Shown: in pieces, positions 19,765-28,010 of the stretch
Layout: every line of letters starts with the position of its first letter
Numbering within the stretch: the first letter of the stretch is position 1
Origin: Hydrogenophaga sp. 2FB
GTDB lineage: Bacteria > Pseudomonadota > Gammaproteobacteria > Burkholderiales > Burkholderiaceae_C
Direction: 5' to 3'
Assembly: GCF_005503365.1 (NCBI RefSeq)
Contig: NZ_SCML01000025.1
Coordinates: forward strand, 1 to 64,000
Length of the DNA: 64,000 nucleotides
Program-made: the position numbers and the translations under genes
The notes under the pieces: generated by a model
What the model saw: only the letters and a program-made list of their open reading frames with translations
Told to the model about the DNA's origin: nothing
Databases searched by the model: none

Positions 19765-20610
19765 ATGAATCCCACGCCCGAGACCCCTTTGCCCCCGACG
19801 CCGCCCGCGACCGACGGGCCGGACAGTGCCGAAGCCGACAAAAGCCCTTATTGGGTGGAGGCGCTGGCCCAGGGGCTGGCCGTGTTGCGGGTGTTCGAGT
19901 CCGAGCACGGCAGCCTCACCTTGACCGACATCGCCCAGCGCCTGGGCTGGAACCGCGCCAAGCCTTTCCGGTATGTGCAGACGCTGGAGCGTCTGGGGTA
20001 CCTGAGCCGCGAGGAGCCGGGGCGGCGCTACCGGCCCACGTCGTTGACCATGTCGCTGGGGTACGCCTACCTGAGCCGGCTTTCCATGATCGAACTCGCG
20101 CAGCCCGTGCTGAACCAGTTGCGCACGACCGTCAACGCGTCGGTGCACATGGGGCTGCTGGACGGCAAGGAACTGGTCTACGTGGCCAACGCCCGCATTC
20201 CCTTGCCCACCGCGATCAACATCCACGTGGGTTCGCGCACGCCCGCATACGCCACCTCCATCGGGCGCATCCTGCTGGCCTATCTCGCACCCGAAGCGGT
20301 GGACGCCATCCTGGGCACCGGGCCCATTCCCGCAATGACGGCCAACTCGACCAGCGACCCGGTGGCCTTTCGGCAGATGCTGGCGCGCGCGCGGGCCGAT
20401 GGCGTCGTGTTCAACGACCAGGAGTTCCACCTGGGCGTGCGCTCCATCGCGGCGCCCGTGTTCGACGCGACGGGCCACGTGGTCGCCGGCATCAACGCCA
20501 CGGCCATGACACATGCCTTCACCGACGAGGTGGTGCGCGACGCGGTGCTGCCCGCGGTGTGCGCGGCGGCCAGCGAGATCTCCCGGGGGCTGGGGTACGT
20601 GAAGGCTTAG
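19765..20610 (+). CDS. IclR family transcriptional regulator
   Basis: 281-residue regulator with an N-terminal winged helix (about residues 32-90: ALAQGLAVLRVFESEHGSLT, DIAQRLGWNRAKPFRYVQTL) and a C-terminal effector domain (HMGLLDGKELVYVANAR, HVGSRTPAYATSIGRILLAY, GVRSIAAPVFDATGHVVAGI). These match the PcaR/PobR-type branch that controls aromatic acid catabolism. It is divergent from the NicC-like monooxygenase, its likely target. Its 3' end overlaps the GntR gene tail to tail by 4 bp. Confidence 0.9.
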   Translation: MNPTPETPLPPTPPATDGPDSAEADKSPYWVEALAQGLAVLRVFESEHGSLTLTDIAQRLGWNRAKPFRYVQTLERLGYLSREEPGRRYRPTSLTMSLGYAYLSRLSMIELAQPVLNQLRTTVNASVHMGLLDGKELVYVANARIPLPTAINIHVGSRTPAYATSIGRILLAYLAPEAVDAILGTGPIPAMTANSTSDPVAFRQMLARARADGVVFNDQEFHLGVRSIAAPVFDATGHVVAGINATAMTHAFTDEVVRDAVLPAVCAAASEISRGLGYVKA

Positions 20611-21329
20611 CGCGAACTGCTCGTGTAGATCCGGTTGCGCCCTTCGACGCAGTAGGTCTGCGCGTGGAAGACTGGCCGGTCTTGCGCGTAGTGCACGCGG
20701 TCGAGCAACACGTAGAGCTGCGGCGCGCGGTTGCTGCGGCCCCAGCCGATGGTGCTGGAGAGCACCGCGTGGTACTCCACCTCGGTGCGGTCGGTGCGCA
20801 CGCCCAGGCGTTCGAAGATGTCCACGAAGGACATCGAGAACAGCAACTCGTCGATCACCTCGGGGAACAGGCTGTCCACGTAGCGGTCGTAGCCATAGCT
20901 CAGCAAATCGTCGTCGCTGTAGATCGCACGCTCGGTGTAGAGCACGCGCGCGCCGTCGGGCAAGGCCAGCTTCTGCGCTTCTTCGGCCGTGGCCTCGCGG
21001 CGCTCCAGTTTGTGGAGTTCGATGCGCGGTGTGCGGCCCTGCTCCTTGATCGACTCGGTGAGCGAGTCGAAGTGGCCCATGCCCATCGGTGCCTGCGGTG
21101 CCGCCGGCGGGCGCACGATGGTGCCGATGCCGCGCTGGATGCGCAACTGGCCTTCGGTCACCAGGCGGCTGATGGCTTCGCGGATGGTGTTGCGCGACAC
21201 CGCATAGGCGCTGGCCAACGCGGTCTCTGCCGGGATCGCCTGGCCCGTGGTCCATTCGCCTTCTGACAAGCGACGCCGAAGGTCTTGCGCCAGCCGGTCG
21301 GGCAGGGTCAGGACGTCAGTTCGGCCCAC
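20607..21329 (-). CDS. GntR family regulator, HutC type (UTRA domain)
   Basis: 240-residue regulator. The N-terminal winged helix covers about residues 8-75 (AIPAETALASAYAVSRNTIREAISRL) and a UTRA ligand-binding domain covers about 95-235 (ending DRVHYAQDRPVFHAQTY). The start is GTG, with GGAG 9 bases upstream. It overlaps the 3' end of the 2OG-oxygenase gene by 22 bp. It is the last gene of a five-gene unit and probably its repressor; a 12-bp palindrome in front of the unit's first gene is the obvious candidate target. Confidence 0.88.
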   Translation of the reverse strand: MGRTDVLTLPDRLAQDLRRRLSEGEWTTGQAIPAETALASAYAVSRNTIREAISRLVTEGQLRIQRGIGTIVRPPAAPQAPMGMGHFDSLTESIKEQGRTPRIELHKLERREATAEEAQKLALPDGARVLYTERAIYSDDDLLSYGYDRYVDSLFPEVIDELLFSMSFVDIFERLGVRTDRTEVEYHAVLSSTIGWGRSNRAPQLYVLLDRVHYAQDRPVFHAQTYCVEGRNRIYTSSSR

Positions 21330-22276
21330 GACTTGCGCTCCCCGGAAAAGTTTTTGTAGACCTGCTCGCCGGCCACGATGGGTTCGAAGCGCGGTGCCTC
21401 ACCTGTGGGCGCGAAGTCGCGCGGGTCGATCACCTGGTGGTAGTTCGGGTGGATGAACAGCGGGATCGAATAGCGCTCGCGGCCCGAGCGGTTGATCACG
21501 CGGTGCATGGCGGACTTCAAGCGGCCGTTGCTCCAGCGCGTGAGCAGCTTGGCGACGTTGAGCACGATGGCCTGTTCGTCGGGCACCACGGGCAGCCAGT
21601 CCTGGTCGGGCCCGAGCACTTCGAGGCCGCCGTTCATATCCTGGATCAGCAGCGTGATCAGGCCCTGGTCTTCGTGCGCGCGCACGCCGACATCGGCGAT
21701 GTGCTGCACGGCTTCCTGCGGCGGGTAGTGCACCACGCGCATGTTGGAGTAGGTGTTGCGCGACACGTTCGCGAAGAAGTCGGCCGGCGCACCGAGGTGC
21801 AGCGCGAACGCCTGCAGCACCGATTCCCCAACCTGGAACATGGCGTGGTAACAGGTCTCCAGGCGCGCGCGGAACTGCGGCACGTCGGGCCACGGTGTGG
21901 CCGCGTAGAACGGCAGGTCGAGCAGGGCCGGGTCCACCGGTGGAATCGGGTGGCCCATGCTGAACGCCTCCTGCCCGCTGGGCTTCTGGCCCGGCTTGGC
22001 GTTGTCGAACATGGGCTGGAAGCCGCGGTTGGTCTTGCGTTCCTGGTAGGGCGCCTTGGCTTCTTCGCGCTGGCCGAAGAAGGCTTCGGCGGCGGCGAAG
22101 GTGTCGGCAATGACCGCGGGCGGCACGCCGTGGCCGACCAGCTTCATGAAGCCGTAGGTTTCGGCGGCGCGGCCCATGGCATGGGCGATGGTCTGGCGCG
22201 CGTCCAGGTCGTCGCCGAAGAGGGGCGAGATGTCGATGGTCGGGATCGCGTGCGCGGCGGTGGGTGTGGTGCTCAT
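21308..22276 (-). CDS. Isopenicillin-N-synthase-like 2OG-Fe(II) oxygenase
   Basis: 322-residue non-haem iron oxygenase of the IPNS/DIOX family. The N-terminal DIOX_N block IPTIDISPLF...YGFMKLVGHGVP is at residues 11-52. The iron ligands are H201 and D203 (in RAHEDQG) and H258 (in MHRVINR), and R268-Y-S270 would bind 2-oxoglutarate. All key residues are intact. Bacterial members outside antibiotic clusters are mostly uncharacterised. It sits between an NMT1-type binding protein (18 bp away) and the GntR gene (overlapping), so it probably oxidises the imported compound. Cytosolic. Confidence 0.88.
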   Translation of the reverse strand: MSTTPTAAHAIPTIDISPLFGDDLDARQTIAHAMGRAAETYGFMKLVGHGVPPAVIADTFAAAEAFFGQREEAKAPYQERKTNRGFQPMFDNAKPGQKPSGQEAFSMGHPIPPVDPALLDLPFYAATPWPDVPQFRARLETCYHAMFQVGESVLQAFALHLGAPADFFANVSRNTYSNMRVVHYPPQEAVQHIADVGVRAHEDQGLITLLIQDMNGGLEVLGPDQDWLPVVPDEQAIVLNVAKLLTRWSNGRLKSAMHRVINRSGRERYSIPLFIHPNYHQVIDPRDFAPTGEAPRFEPIVAGEQVYKNFSGERKSWAELTS

Positions 22277-22294
22277 GCGGGGTGTCTCGCTCGC

Positions 22295-23329
22295 TCAGTT
22301 GGCCTTGATGCCCGGGTTGAAGGCGTTGGTCATCATCTCGGCGGCGGGTGCCACCGACTTGATCTGGTCGTATTCCTTGTAGAAGGCCATGGTCTCGTCC
22401 CACACCTTGGGGTCCATCCACAGCAGGCCGCGCGCCTTGGTGTCGGCGCTCTGGTTCAAGGGGTTCTGCACCTTCATGCGCCACGCGAGCTTGTCGGCGC
22501 GCTCGATCTGCTGCGGGTAGGCGTCGACCAGCTTCACCGCTTCGGCCGGGTTGTCGATGGTGAACTTCAAACCCTTGGCCACGGCGCGCACCACCTTGCG
22601 CACGGTCTCGGGTTTTTCCTTGATCATCTTGCCGCTCGTGAAGAGCGTGTCGCCGTACGAGGCCACGCCGTATTTCGAGAAACGCAGCACCTTCCATGTT
22701 TTGCCCTTCAGGTGCGCGGGTGCATCGGCCTTGGCGGCCTCCAGCTCGACCTGGTAGGTCTGGTTGTGCAGGTGGCCGGTGAAGTAGTCGACCTTGCCGA
22801 CCAGCAACGGCTCGGCGTTGGCCAGCACGGTCTCGACCTTGATCTTCGACAGGTCGAGGTGGTTGCGCTTGGCCAGTGCTTTGATGAACATCTCGCCGTC
22901 GGCCTGGATGCCCACGCGCTTGCCTTCGAGATCCTTGGGCGTGGGATCCGGGTCACCGGGGTTGCCGAGGCCGATGTACACGTAAGGCAGTTCCTGGATC
23001 AGCGCGCCGATGGCCACCACGTCCACTGGCGAGGGTGCCAGCCGTGCCGACATGATGAACGACTGCGCCATCACGCCGAACTGCGCCTGGCCCACGCCCA
23101 CGGTAGGGATCGGGTTCTTGCCCGGGCCACCGTCGATGAAGCTGACCTTGATGCCTTCTTCGGCGAAGTAGCCCTTGGCGTCGGCCACCATGAGCGCCGC
23201 GTACTGGCCGTTGCGCAGCCATGAGAGCGCGATGCGGATGTCCTCCATCGGGGCCTGCGCGGCAGCGCTGCTCCAGGCGGTAACGCCGATGGCGAGAGTG
23301 AGAACGAGTCGAGTGAACGGCGCACGCAT
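22295..23329 (-). CDS. ABC transporter substrate-binding protein, NMT1/THI5-like
   Basis: 344-residue periplasmic binding protein with a signal peptide of about 25 residues (ends SSAAAQA). Family strings are IRIALSWLRNGQYAALMVADAKGYF near the N-terminus, GVGQAQFGVMAQSFIMS, and KRVGIQADGEMFIKAL. Such proteins bring in nitrate, sulfonates, pyrimidine precursors or aromatic sulfonates; the ligand cannot be read here. It is followed by a 2OG oxygenase and preceded by its permease and ATPase, a complete importer. Confidence 0.9.
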   Translation of the reverse strand: MRAPFTRLVLTLAIGVTAWSSAAAQAPMEDIRIALSWLRNGQYAALMVADAKGYFAEEGIKVSFIDGGPGKNPIPTVGVGQAQFGVMAQSFIMSARLAPSPVDVVAIGALIQELPYVYIGLGNPGDPDPTPKDLEGKRVGIQADGEMFIKALAKRNHLDLSKIKVETVLANAEPLLVGKVDYFTGHLHNQTYQVELEAAKADAPAHLKGKTWKVLRFSKYGVASYGDTLFTSGKMIKEKPETVRKVVRAVAKGLKFTIDNPAEAVKLVDAYPQQIERADKLAWRMKVQNPLNQSADTKARGLLWMDPKVWDETMAFYKEYDQIKSVAPAAEMMTNAFNPGIKAN

Positions 23330-23391
23330 GGTGTTGGTCCTTGAGAAAGGGAAGTGGGAATGCGGAGATGGAATGAGAAAGAGGGCGCGCC

Positions 23392-24219
23392 TCACGGACC
23401 GCCGTTGCGCGCGCGTTCGCTCCAGTTGATGCGCGCGCCGATCACCTGCACCAGCACGTAGATCGCATACGACAGCACCGCGGCCAAAAGCGCCACCGCG
23501 TACACCTGGTCGCCGCGGTACTGGGCCATGGCACGGTTGATCACGTAGCCCAGGCCCTCGGAAGAAATCATCCACTCCGCCGCCACCGCCACGATGATGC
23601 TGGCGCTGCCCGTGATCTCCTGCGCGGCCAGGATGTAGGGCACCGAGTACGGCAGGCGCACCTTGAGGAACACCTTCCAGGGACTCACGTCAAGAATGCG
23701 CATGCGGTCCAGCACCACCGGGTCCACGGCCCTGAGGCCGCGCAGGGTGTTGACCAGCACCGGGAAGAAACCGGCGATGGTGACGATGGTTACCTTGGTC
23801 CACAGCCCGTCGCCCACCGCCAGCACGAGCACCGAGGCCAGCGCCACGTAGGGCACGTTGCGCAGGGTGATGGCTGCGGGCATCAGGAGGCGGTTGAACA
23901 CCGGCATCGAAGTGAACAGCACCGCCAGGCCAACGCCGACGATGTTGGCGAACACGAAGCCGATGGCCGCCGCGCGCAGCGTGACCACCAGATGCTGCGT
24001 GACGAAGTCGGTCTCGTTCGTCAGCACCGCGAGCACCTGCGTGGGGCGCGGGATCACGAATTCGGGCAGGCCCGAAAAGGCGATGGCGAGGTACCACAGG
24101 CCGAGGATGGAGACGATCGGAAATCCGATGCGCGAGGCGACCCTCAACACGCGCATCAGCAACGCACGCGCGGCGGGTGCCGGCGCGACGGCGGGTGTGT
24201 TCACGGTGGTCGTGTTCAT
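23392..24219 (-). CDS. ABC transporter permease, SsuC/TauC type
   Basis: 275-residue inner-membrane permease with about six helices. The first is near residues 30-52 (GFPIVSILGLWYLAIAFSG). The cytoplasmic EAA-like loop is LRGLRAVDPVVLDRMRILDVSPWKVFLKVRLPYS in segments, around 165-200. Part of the importer formed with the ATPase 58 bp upstream and the binding protein 62 bp downstream. The ATG given starts the conserved region; an open frame continues upstream but would overlap the ATPase gene. Confidence 0.9.
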   Translation of the reverse strand: MNTTTVNTPAVAPAPAARALLMRVLRVASRIGFPIVSILGLWYLAIAFSGLPEFVIPRPTQVLAVLTNETDFVTQHLVVTLRAAAIGFVFANIVGVGLAVLFTSMPVFNRLLMPAAITLRNVPYVALASVLVLAVGDGLWTKVTIVTIAGFFPVLVNTLRGLRAVDPVVLDRMRILDVSPWKVFLKVRLPYSVPYILAAQEITGSASIIVAVAAEWMISSEGLGYVINRAMAQYRGDQVYAVALLAAVLSYAIYVLVQVIGARINWSERARNGGP

Positions 24220-24277
24220 TCGGAATCCTTCGTGCTTTGCACTGCGGTGCGAACGTCTTCGGGCGGCCGTGCGGCGT

Positions 24278-25033
24278 TCATGCGGCAGCCCTCCATTGGC
24301 CAAACAGCAGGCCGCGAATGCGGTCGGTGAGTTCCACGAATTGCGGGTCGGTGCGAAACGCGGCCGTGCGCGGGCGCGGCGAGGGCACGGCGATGTCGGC
24401 CAGGATGCGGCCCGGTGCGGGCGAGAACACGATCACGCGATCGGCCAGCAGCACGGCTTCATCGACGTGGTGCGTCACGAACAGTACGGTCTTGGGGCGC
24501 GTGGCGAGCTCGCTGCCGAGCCACAGGCCGAGCTCTTCGCGCTTCATTTCGTCGAGCGCGGAGAAGGGCTCGTCCATCAGCAGCACCTCGGGGTCGTGCG
24601 CGATGGCCGACGCGAAATTCACGCGTTGCAGCATGCCGCCCGAGAGGTGGTGCGGCATCTTCTCTTCATGCCCCGCGAGACCAAAGTCGCGCAGCAATCC
24701 GCGCGCGGGCAGCCCGGCGCGGCCGGTCACCTGCTGGGTGAATTCGACGTCATCGATGGCGCGCTTCCACGGCAGCACGGCCGGGCGTTGTGACACCAGA
24801 CCGAGCTTGCGCGCGCGCCGCACCGTGGCGGGCGGCAGGCTGCCGATGAGCACCGAGCCACCGGTGGGCTGGTCCAGGTCGGCGACCATGCGCAGCAGCG
24901 TGGTCTTGCCGCAGCCCGAAGGCCCGACCAGTGCGATGAACTGGCCGGCGGCGATGTCGAGGTTCACCGCCTCGAGCGCCACCGTGGCGCCGAAGCGGCG
25001 TGAAACATTTCTGAGCTGGATGTCGGCGGACAT
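24278..25033 (-). CDS. ABC transporter ATP-binding protein, SsuB/TauB type
   Basis: 251-residue ATPase of a NitT/TauT-family importer. Walker A GPSGCGKTT is at residues 37-45, the signature LSGGM at 130-134 (with the usual following Q kept in LQR), Walker B LLMDEP at 151-156, and the switch histidine in VTHH. First gene of the five-gene unit ATPase, permease, binding protein, 2OG oxygenase, GntR. A 12-bp palindrome lies 34 bp before its start. Confidence 0.93.
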   Translation of the reverse strand: MSADIQLRNVSRRFGATVALEAVNLDIAAGQFIALVGPSGCGKTTLLRMVADLDQPTGGSVLIGSLPPATVRRARKLGLVSQRPAVLPWKRAIDDVEFTQQVTGRAGLPARGLLRDFGLAGHEEKMPHHLSGGMLQRVNFASAIAHDPEVLLMDEPFSALDEMKREELGLWLGSELATRPKTVLFVTHHVDEAVLLADRVIVFSPAPGRILADIAVPSPRPRTAAFRTDPQFVELTDRIRGLLFGQWRAAA

Positions 25034-25040
25034 GATGTCT

Positions 25041-25087
25041 GGACGTCCCCAAAAAAGGGCGGGTTGTTGGACGTCCAATGTCCAGAG
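25041..25087 (-). promoter_or_regulatory. Candidate GntR operator with TTGGACGTCCAA palindrome
   Basis: TTGGACGTCCAA (25067-25078) is a perfect 12-bp palindrome. GGACGTCC reappears at 25041-25048, nearer the ATPase start, and ATGTCCAGA follows the palindrome. HutC-type GntR proteins bind palindromes of this size. The position just before the operon's first gene suits repression by the GntR protein encoded at its end. Confidence 0.55.
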
Positions 25088-25131
25088 CGAGATCCATGCC
25101 ACGTTCGCGGCGTGGCATCGCCGTGCGGGCG

Positions 25132-25155
25132 GCGCTGACGCGGGAACGTCAGCGC
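25132..25155. terminator. Hairpin downstream of the MHYT gene
   Basis: GCGCTGACG and CGTCAGCGC form perfect 9-bp arms around a 6-base loop, 20 bp after the MHYT stop. A second dyad, ATGCCACG/CGTGGCAT, is at 25096-25118. Neither has a T run, so termination is possible but not assured. Confidence 0.4.
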
Positions 25156-25174
25156 GCTGCCTCAGTCGGTGTGT

Positions 25175-25972
25175 TTATTTCTGCAGGGAGGGACGCGCAC
25201 GGTTCGCGGCGCTGGCGCCCTTCTTTCCTGAGGCGCTGATGTCCCGAGGGGCGAGCACGTTCCACATCAGGTACACCAGCACCAGGCCCACCACCGAGAA
25301 GACCATTTGCGAAAGATAGAAGCCGCCGATGCCCCACACCGGCGGGGACTTGCTTTCAACGCAGATGAATTCCGCCGCCCGCATGCCGGTGTAGTGCATG
25401 GCGCAAACGGCCAGGCCCATGATCAGCGAGGCCAGCACGCGATGCCAGACCTTGCGCACATGGAACGCCAGCCAAAGGGCCGCGGCGGACGCCGTGACCG
25501 CGATCGCAAAGGAGATCATCACCACCTGCAGGTCCAGCGACATGTCGGCACGCAGGTTCATCGCGTACATGCCCATGTAGTGCATCACGCACACCCCGAC
25601 GCCGGCAAGCAGGCTGCCCGCCAGCCAGCCCGGCTTGCTGAACCTGCCGCCGCCGCCGGCGAGGATCAGCGCGATGCCGGCGATGACGATGGCGGCCAAC
25701 AGCGACAGCAGCGTCCAGAAACCGTCGTACACCACCGGCAGCGGAAGCCGGTAGCCCATCATGCCGACGAAGTGCATGGACCAGATGCCCACACCACCCA
25801 ACGCAACCGCCGCGCCCGCGGCCATGGACCGGTTGACGGTGCCGTCGGCACGGTACAGATACTTCGTGTGGGCCAACGCCGCAAAGGAGCCGAGCACCGA
25901 AATAACGTAAGAAGCCACCACGAGCACCATGTCGTACCGCGGCGAAAGAACGTCGCCCACATTGAAGTTCAT
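25175..25972 (-). CDS. MHYT-domain integral membrane sensor
   Basis: 265-residue membrane protein with about seven helices and three MHYT-type motifs: MHFVGM (66-71), MHYMGM (130-135) and MHYTGM (192-197). MHYT domains are proposed to bind copper through the Met and His residues and to sense O2, CO or NO. Here the domain stands alone with no GGDEF, EAL or kinase part, so an output partner must be separate. It is the only clear gene of its unit and has its own promoter with a strong inverted repeat. Confidence 0.9.
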   Translation of the reverse strand: MNFNVGDVLSPRYDMVLVVASYVISVLGSFAALAHTKYLYRADGTVNRSMAAGAAVALGGVGIWSMHFVGMMGYRLPLPVVYDGFWTLLSLLAAIVIAGIALILAGGGGRFSKPGWLAGSLLAGVGVCVMHYMGMYAMNLRADMSLDLQVVMISFAIAVTASAAALWLAFHVRKVWHRVLASLIMGLAVCAMHYTGMRAAEFICVESKSPPVWGIGGFYLSQMVFSVVGLVLVYLMWNVLAPRDISASGKKGASAANRARPSLQK

Positions 25973-26047
25973 TGCGTTTCCCTTATCCCCCTTGTTGGAT
26001 GCGCCCGGGCGGGTTGGGGGCATCGCCCCGCAAGGACGACCTTGGTC

Positions 26048-26110
26048 TGGATACAGTTGTATCCAAACGTTGGGCGAACCAATTTAGGGCGGGGCGGTGA
26101 ATGCTGTCAA
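26048..26110 (-). promoter_or_regulatory. Promoter and inverted repeat upstream of the MHYT gene
   Basis: On the minus strand TTGACA (26110-26105) and TAAATT (26086-26081) are 18 bp apart. Just past the expected start point lies TGGATACA-GT-TGTATCCA (26048-26065), a perfect 8-2-8 dyad. Its TGTATCC/GGATACA form resembles GntR-type operators. Such placement would block transcription when bound. Confidence 0.5.
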
Positions 26111-26193
26111 CGGCCCAAAGTCTGAAAGAGCGGTGTGCTCCCACAAGCGGTACGGGTGGGGCGGTGCCGATCGCTCGGCCCGTCAGGGCTGGT

Positions 26194-27015
26194 TCATCGG
26201 GGCGTGACCCGCTCGGTTTCCACGCGCATGTCCAGCTGGTAGACGTAGCGCGAGGCATCGGCCGGCGGGTTCTGGCGGGTGTAGCGTTTGACGCGCAGCA
26301 CGTTGCGCATGCCGGGTTCGTGCGCAAAGCCTTCGATCATTCCGTAGAAGTGGCTCCACTCGCCGGTGCTGGTCTTGATGCCCGCGCTGTTGTATTGCAC
26401 CTCGCGCACCTGCATGCATTGCGCGCCGCGCATCACGCCATGGCTGCAAGGCTTCAGCTCGGGCCCCACTTCCAGGAACAAGGTTTCGCCCGCGCTGCCG
26501 TACTGGGTGGCGGCCGTGGCCTTGCCCACCATGTGCCAGCGGCTGCCGTCATCGAACTGCAGCATCAGGCGCGGAGGGTTGGCGTCCTGGGCCAGGTGCA
26601 CGCGGGTGGCGCGGCCGAGTTGCGCGCCCACGGTTTGCTCCAGCTGCATCAGCCGGGTGTCGGCACAGGCCATCATCGTGCTCACCGGGCGCGAGATCGT
26701 GATGTCCATGCCCTTGAGCTGGTAGCCCGCGCCCATGGCGTTGCAGAGTTTGTCCACGACCACACGCTGCTCCGAAGGCTTCTCACCGCCGACAAAGCTC
26801 AGGCGCACCACGCGTTGCGGCGCGAGCGCGGTGAACGCCGGCAGTGCGCGGCCGCTGGCGTCGTCCGCCTTTTCCAGATCCCAGTGAAAGGCCTGCAAGG
26901 TTTTGTTGAGCGACGAGTCGGTCATGGCGCTGGCAGAGGGGTTGGTGGTGGTACTGCAGGCCGTCAGGCCCAGCAAGGCGGCTGCGGTGAGGGCGATGAA
27001 TGTCGAGCGTTTCAT
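26194..27015 (-). CDS. META and DUF4377 domain lipoprotein
   Basis: 273-residue lipoprotein. The signal ends in LLGLTAC with C20 as the lipidated residue. A META-type (HslJ-like) domain covers about 35-140 (LQAFHWDLEKADDASGR..., MTISRP-like ITISRPVSTMMACADTRLMQLE). The last 90 residues (FLEVGPELKPCSHGVMRGAQCMQVRE onward to the end) match DUF4377. HslJ homologues are associated with heat and novobiocin resistance; the role of this fusion is unknown. Located at the inner or outer membrane, facing the periplasm. Confidence 0.85.
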   Translation of the reverse strand: MKRSTFIALTAAALLGLTACSTTTNPSASAMTDSSLNKTLQAFHWDLEKADDASGRALPAFTALAPQRVVRLSFVGGEKPSEQRVVVDKLCNAMGAGYQLKGMDITISRPVSTMMACADTRLMQLEQTVGAQLGRATRVHLAQDANPPRLMLQFDDGSRWHMVGKATAATQYGSAGETLFLEVGPELKPCSHGVMRGAQCMQVREVQYNSAGIKTSTGEWSHFYGMIEGFAHEPGMRNVLRVKRYTRQNPPADASRYVYQLDMRVETERVTPR

Positions 27016-27124
27016 GGGAGGTGTTCCTTTCGCATTGCTTTCGGTGAGCAAGCATATGGGCATGGTGTCTGGCATAGGTTACAGGGCGTTGTGTCTTCGC
27101 GATGGGTTCGGGTCTTGCCCGTGC

Positions 27125-28006
27125 TCATGCGAAGGCCTCCAGAGAGCCCGCCGGCCCGACCCAGTGCCCGCTCAGCAGCTGCGCCGGCGCCGCACTGGCG
27201 CTCACGCGCGCGGACGTGGCCCATTCCTCGCGCTGCACGCACAGACCCGCGAAGACGCCATAGCCTTCGCCGGCCGTGATCTCGCCATCCGCCGTGATGC
27301 TCTCGCCCGCGCGGATCGCGCCACCGGTGGCCAGCGAGCCGCCGACCTTGATGCCCCAACCGGCGTCGAGATGCGAGCCGCAGACCACCGATTCACCGGC
27401 GAGCAAACCATCGCCCACGCGAATGGTGCTGCCCGCACGCAGTTCGCCCCGCGCGTGCAGGCTGCGGCCGACCTGCACCGCACCGCCCACGACGAGCACA
27501 CCGCCGACCGTGGCCTGGTGACCCACCTCCAGGTCGGCTCCACAGACCAGATCGCGTGTGCAACGCAACTGGCCCGCCACGCGCATGGCGCCCGGGATCG
27601 CGATGGCCTTGGCCCACGCGTCCTCACCCACTTGCAGGGTGGCGGTTTCCAGCGTGCCACCCGCGGCGACGGAGTTGCCGGCGTTCACGGAACTGCCTGC
27701 GCGAATCGAGCCGCCCGCGCGGATGTCGCGGCCCGCACGCAACACGGTGCCGACGTCGATGTCGTGCGCGACCTCGATCGCGCCCGCGAACACGATCGCT
27801 TCCGCACTCAAACGTTCAAGCCGCAGCGTGGCCTGGGTGGGGCCAAACTGGGCGAGCAGCCAGCAGGCATCGTCGATGCGGCCCTCGGCCACGAGCGCAT
27901 CGAGCAGGGGTTGGTAGTCGTTGCCTTGGGGGTGGTGGCGCAGGAACCAGCGCAGGCCGGCGGCACAGGGATTCTTTGCTTTCACAAAGGACTTGGAGAG
28001 TTCCAT
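27125..28006 (-). CDS. Hexapeptide-repeat (beta-helix-like) protein of unknown function
   Basis: 293 residues, no signal peptide and no membrane helix. Residues 1-65 look helical (FLRHHPQGNDYQPLLDALVAEG). From about 68 to 250 the chain repeats in units of six, with I/V at one place and AG two or three residues later (DIRAGG, SIRAGS, SVNAGN, SVAAGG; later TIRVGD, SLATGG, AIRAGE). This is the pattern of a solenoid beta helix as in bactofilin-like or left-handed hexapeptide proteins. I do not recognise a named family. A 39-codon ORF ends 4 bp before its ATG, and CAGGAG inside that ORF's end serves as its ribosome binding site. Possible role as a scaffold or surface-like polymer is inference only. 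Confidence 0.75.
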   Translation of the reverse strand: MELSKSFVKAKNPCAAGLRWFLRHHPQGNDYQPLLDALVAEGRIDDACWLLAQFGPTQATLRLERLSAEAIVFAGAIEVAHDIDVGTVLRAGRDIRAGGSIRAGSSVNAGNSVAAGGTLETATLQVGEDAWAKAIAIPGAMRVAGQLRCTRDLVCGADLEVGHQATVGGVLVVGGAVQVGRSLHARGELRAGSTIRVGDGLLAGESVVCGSHLDAGWGIKVGGSLATGGAIRAGESITADGEITAGEGYGVFAGLCVQREEWATSARVSASAAPAQLLSGHWVGPAGSLEAFA

Positions 28007-28010
28007 GGGG

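Noticed and set aside
24237..25319. Long + strand frames over the ABC ATPase and permease genes
   Set aside because: They are serine/arginine-rich shadows of strong minus-strand genes with complete Walker and permease motifs.
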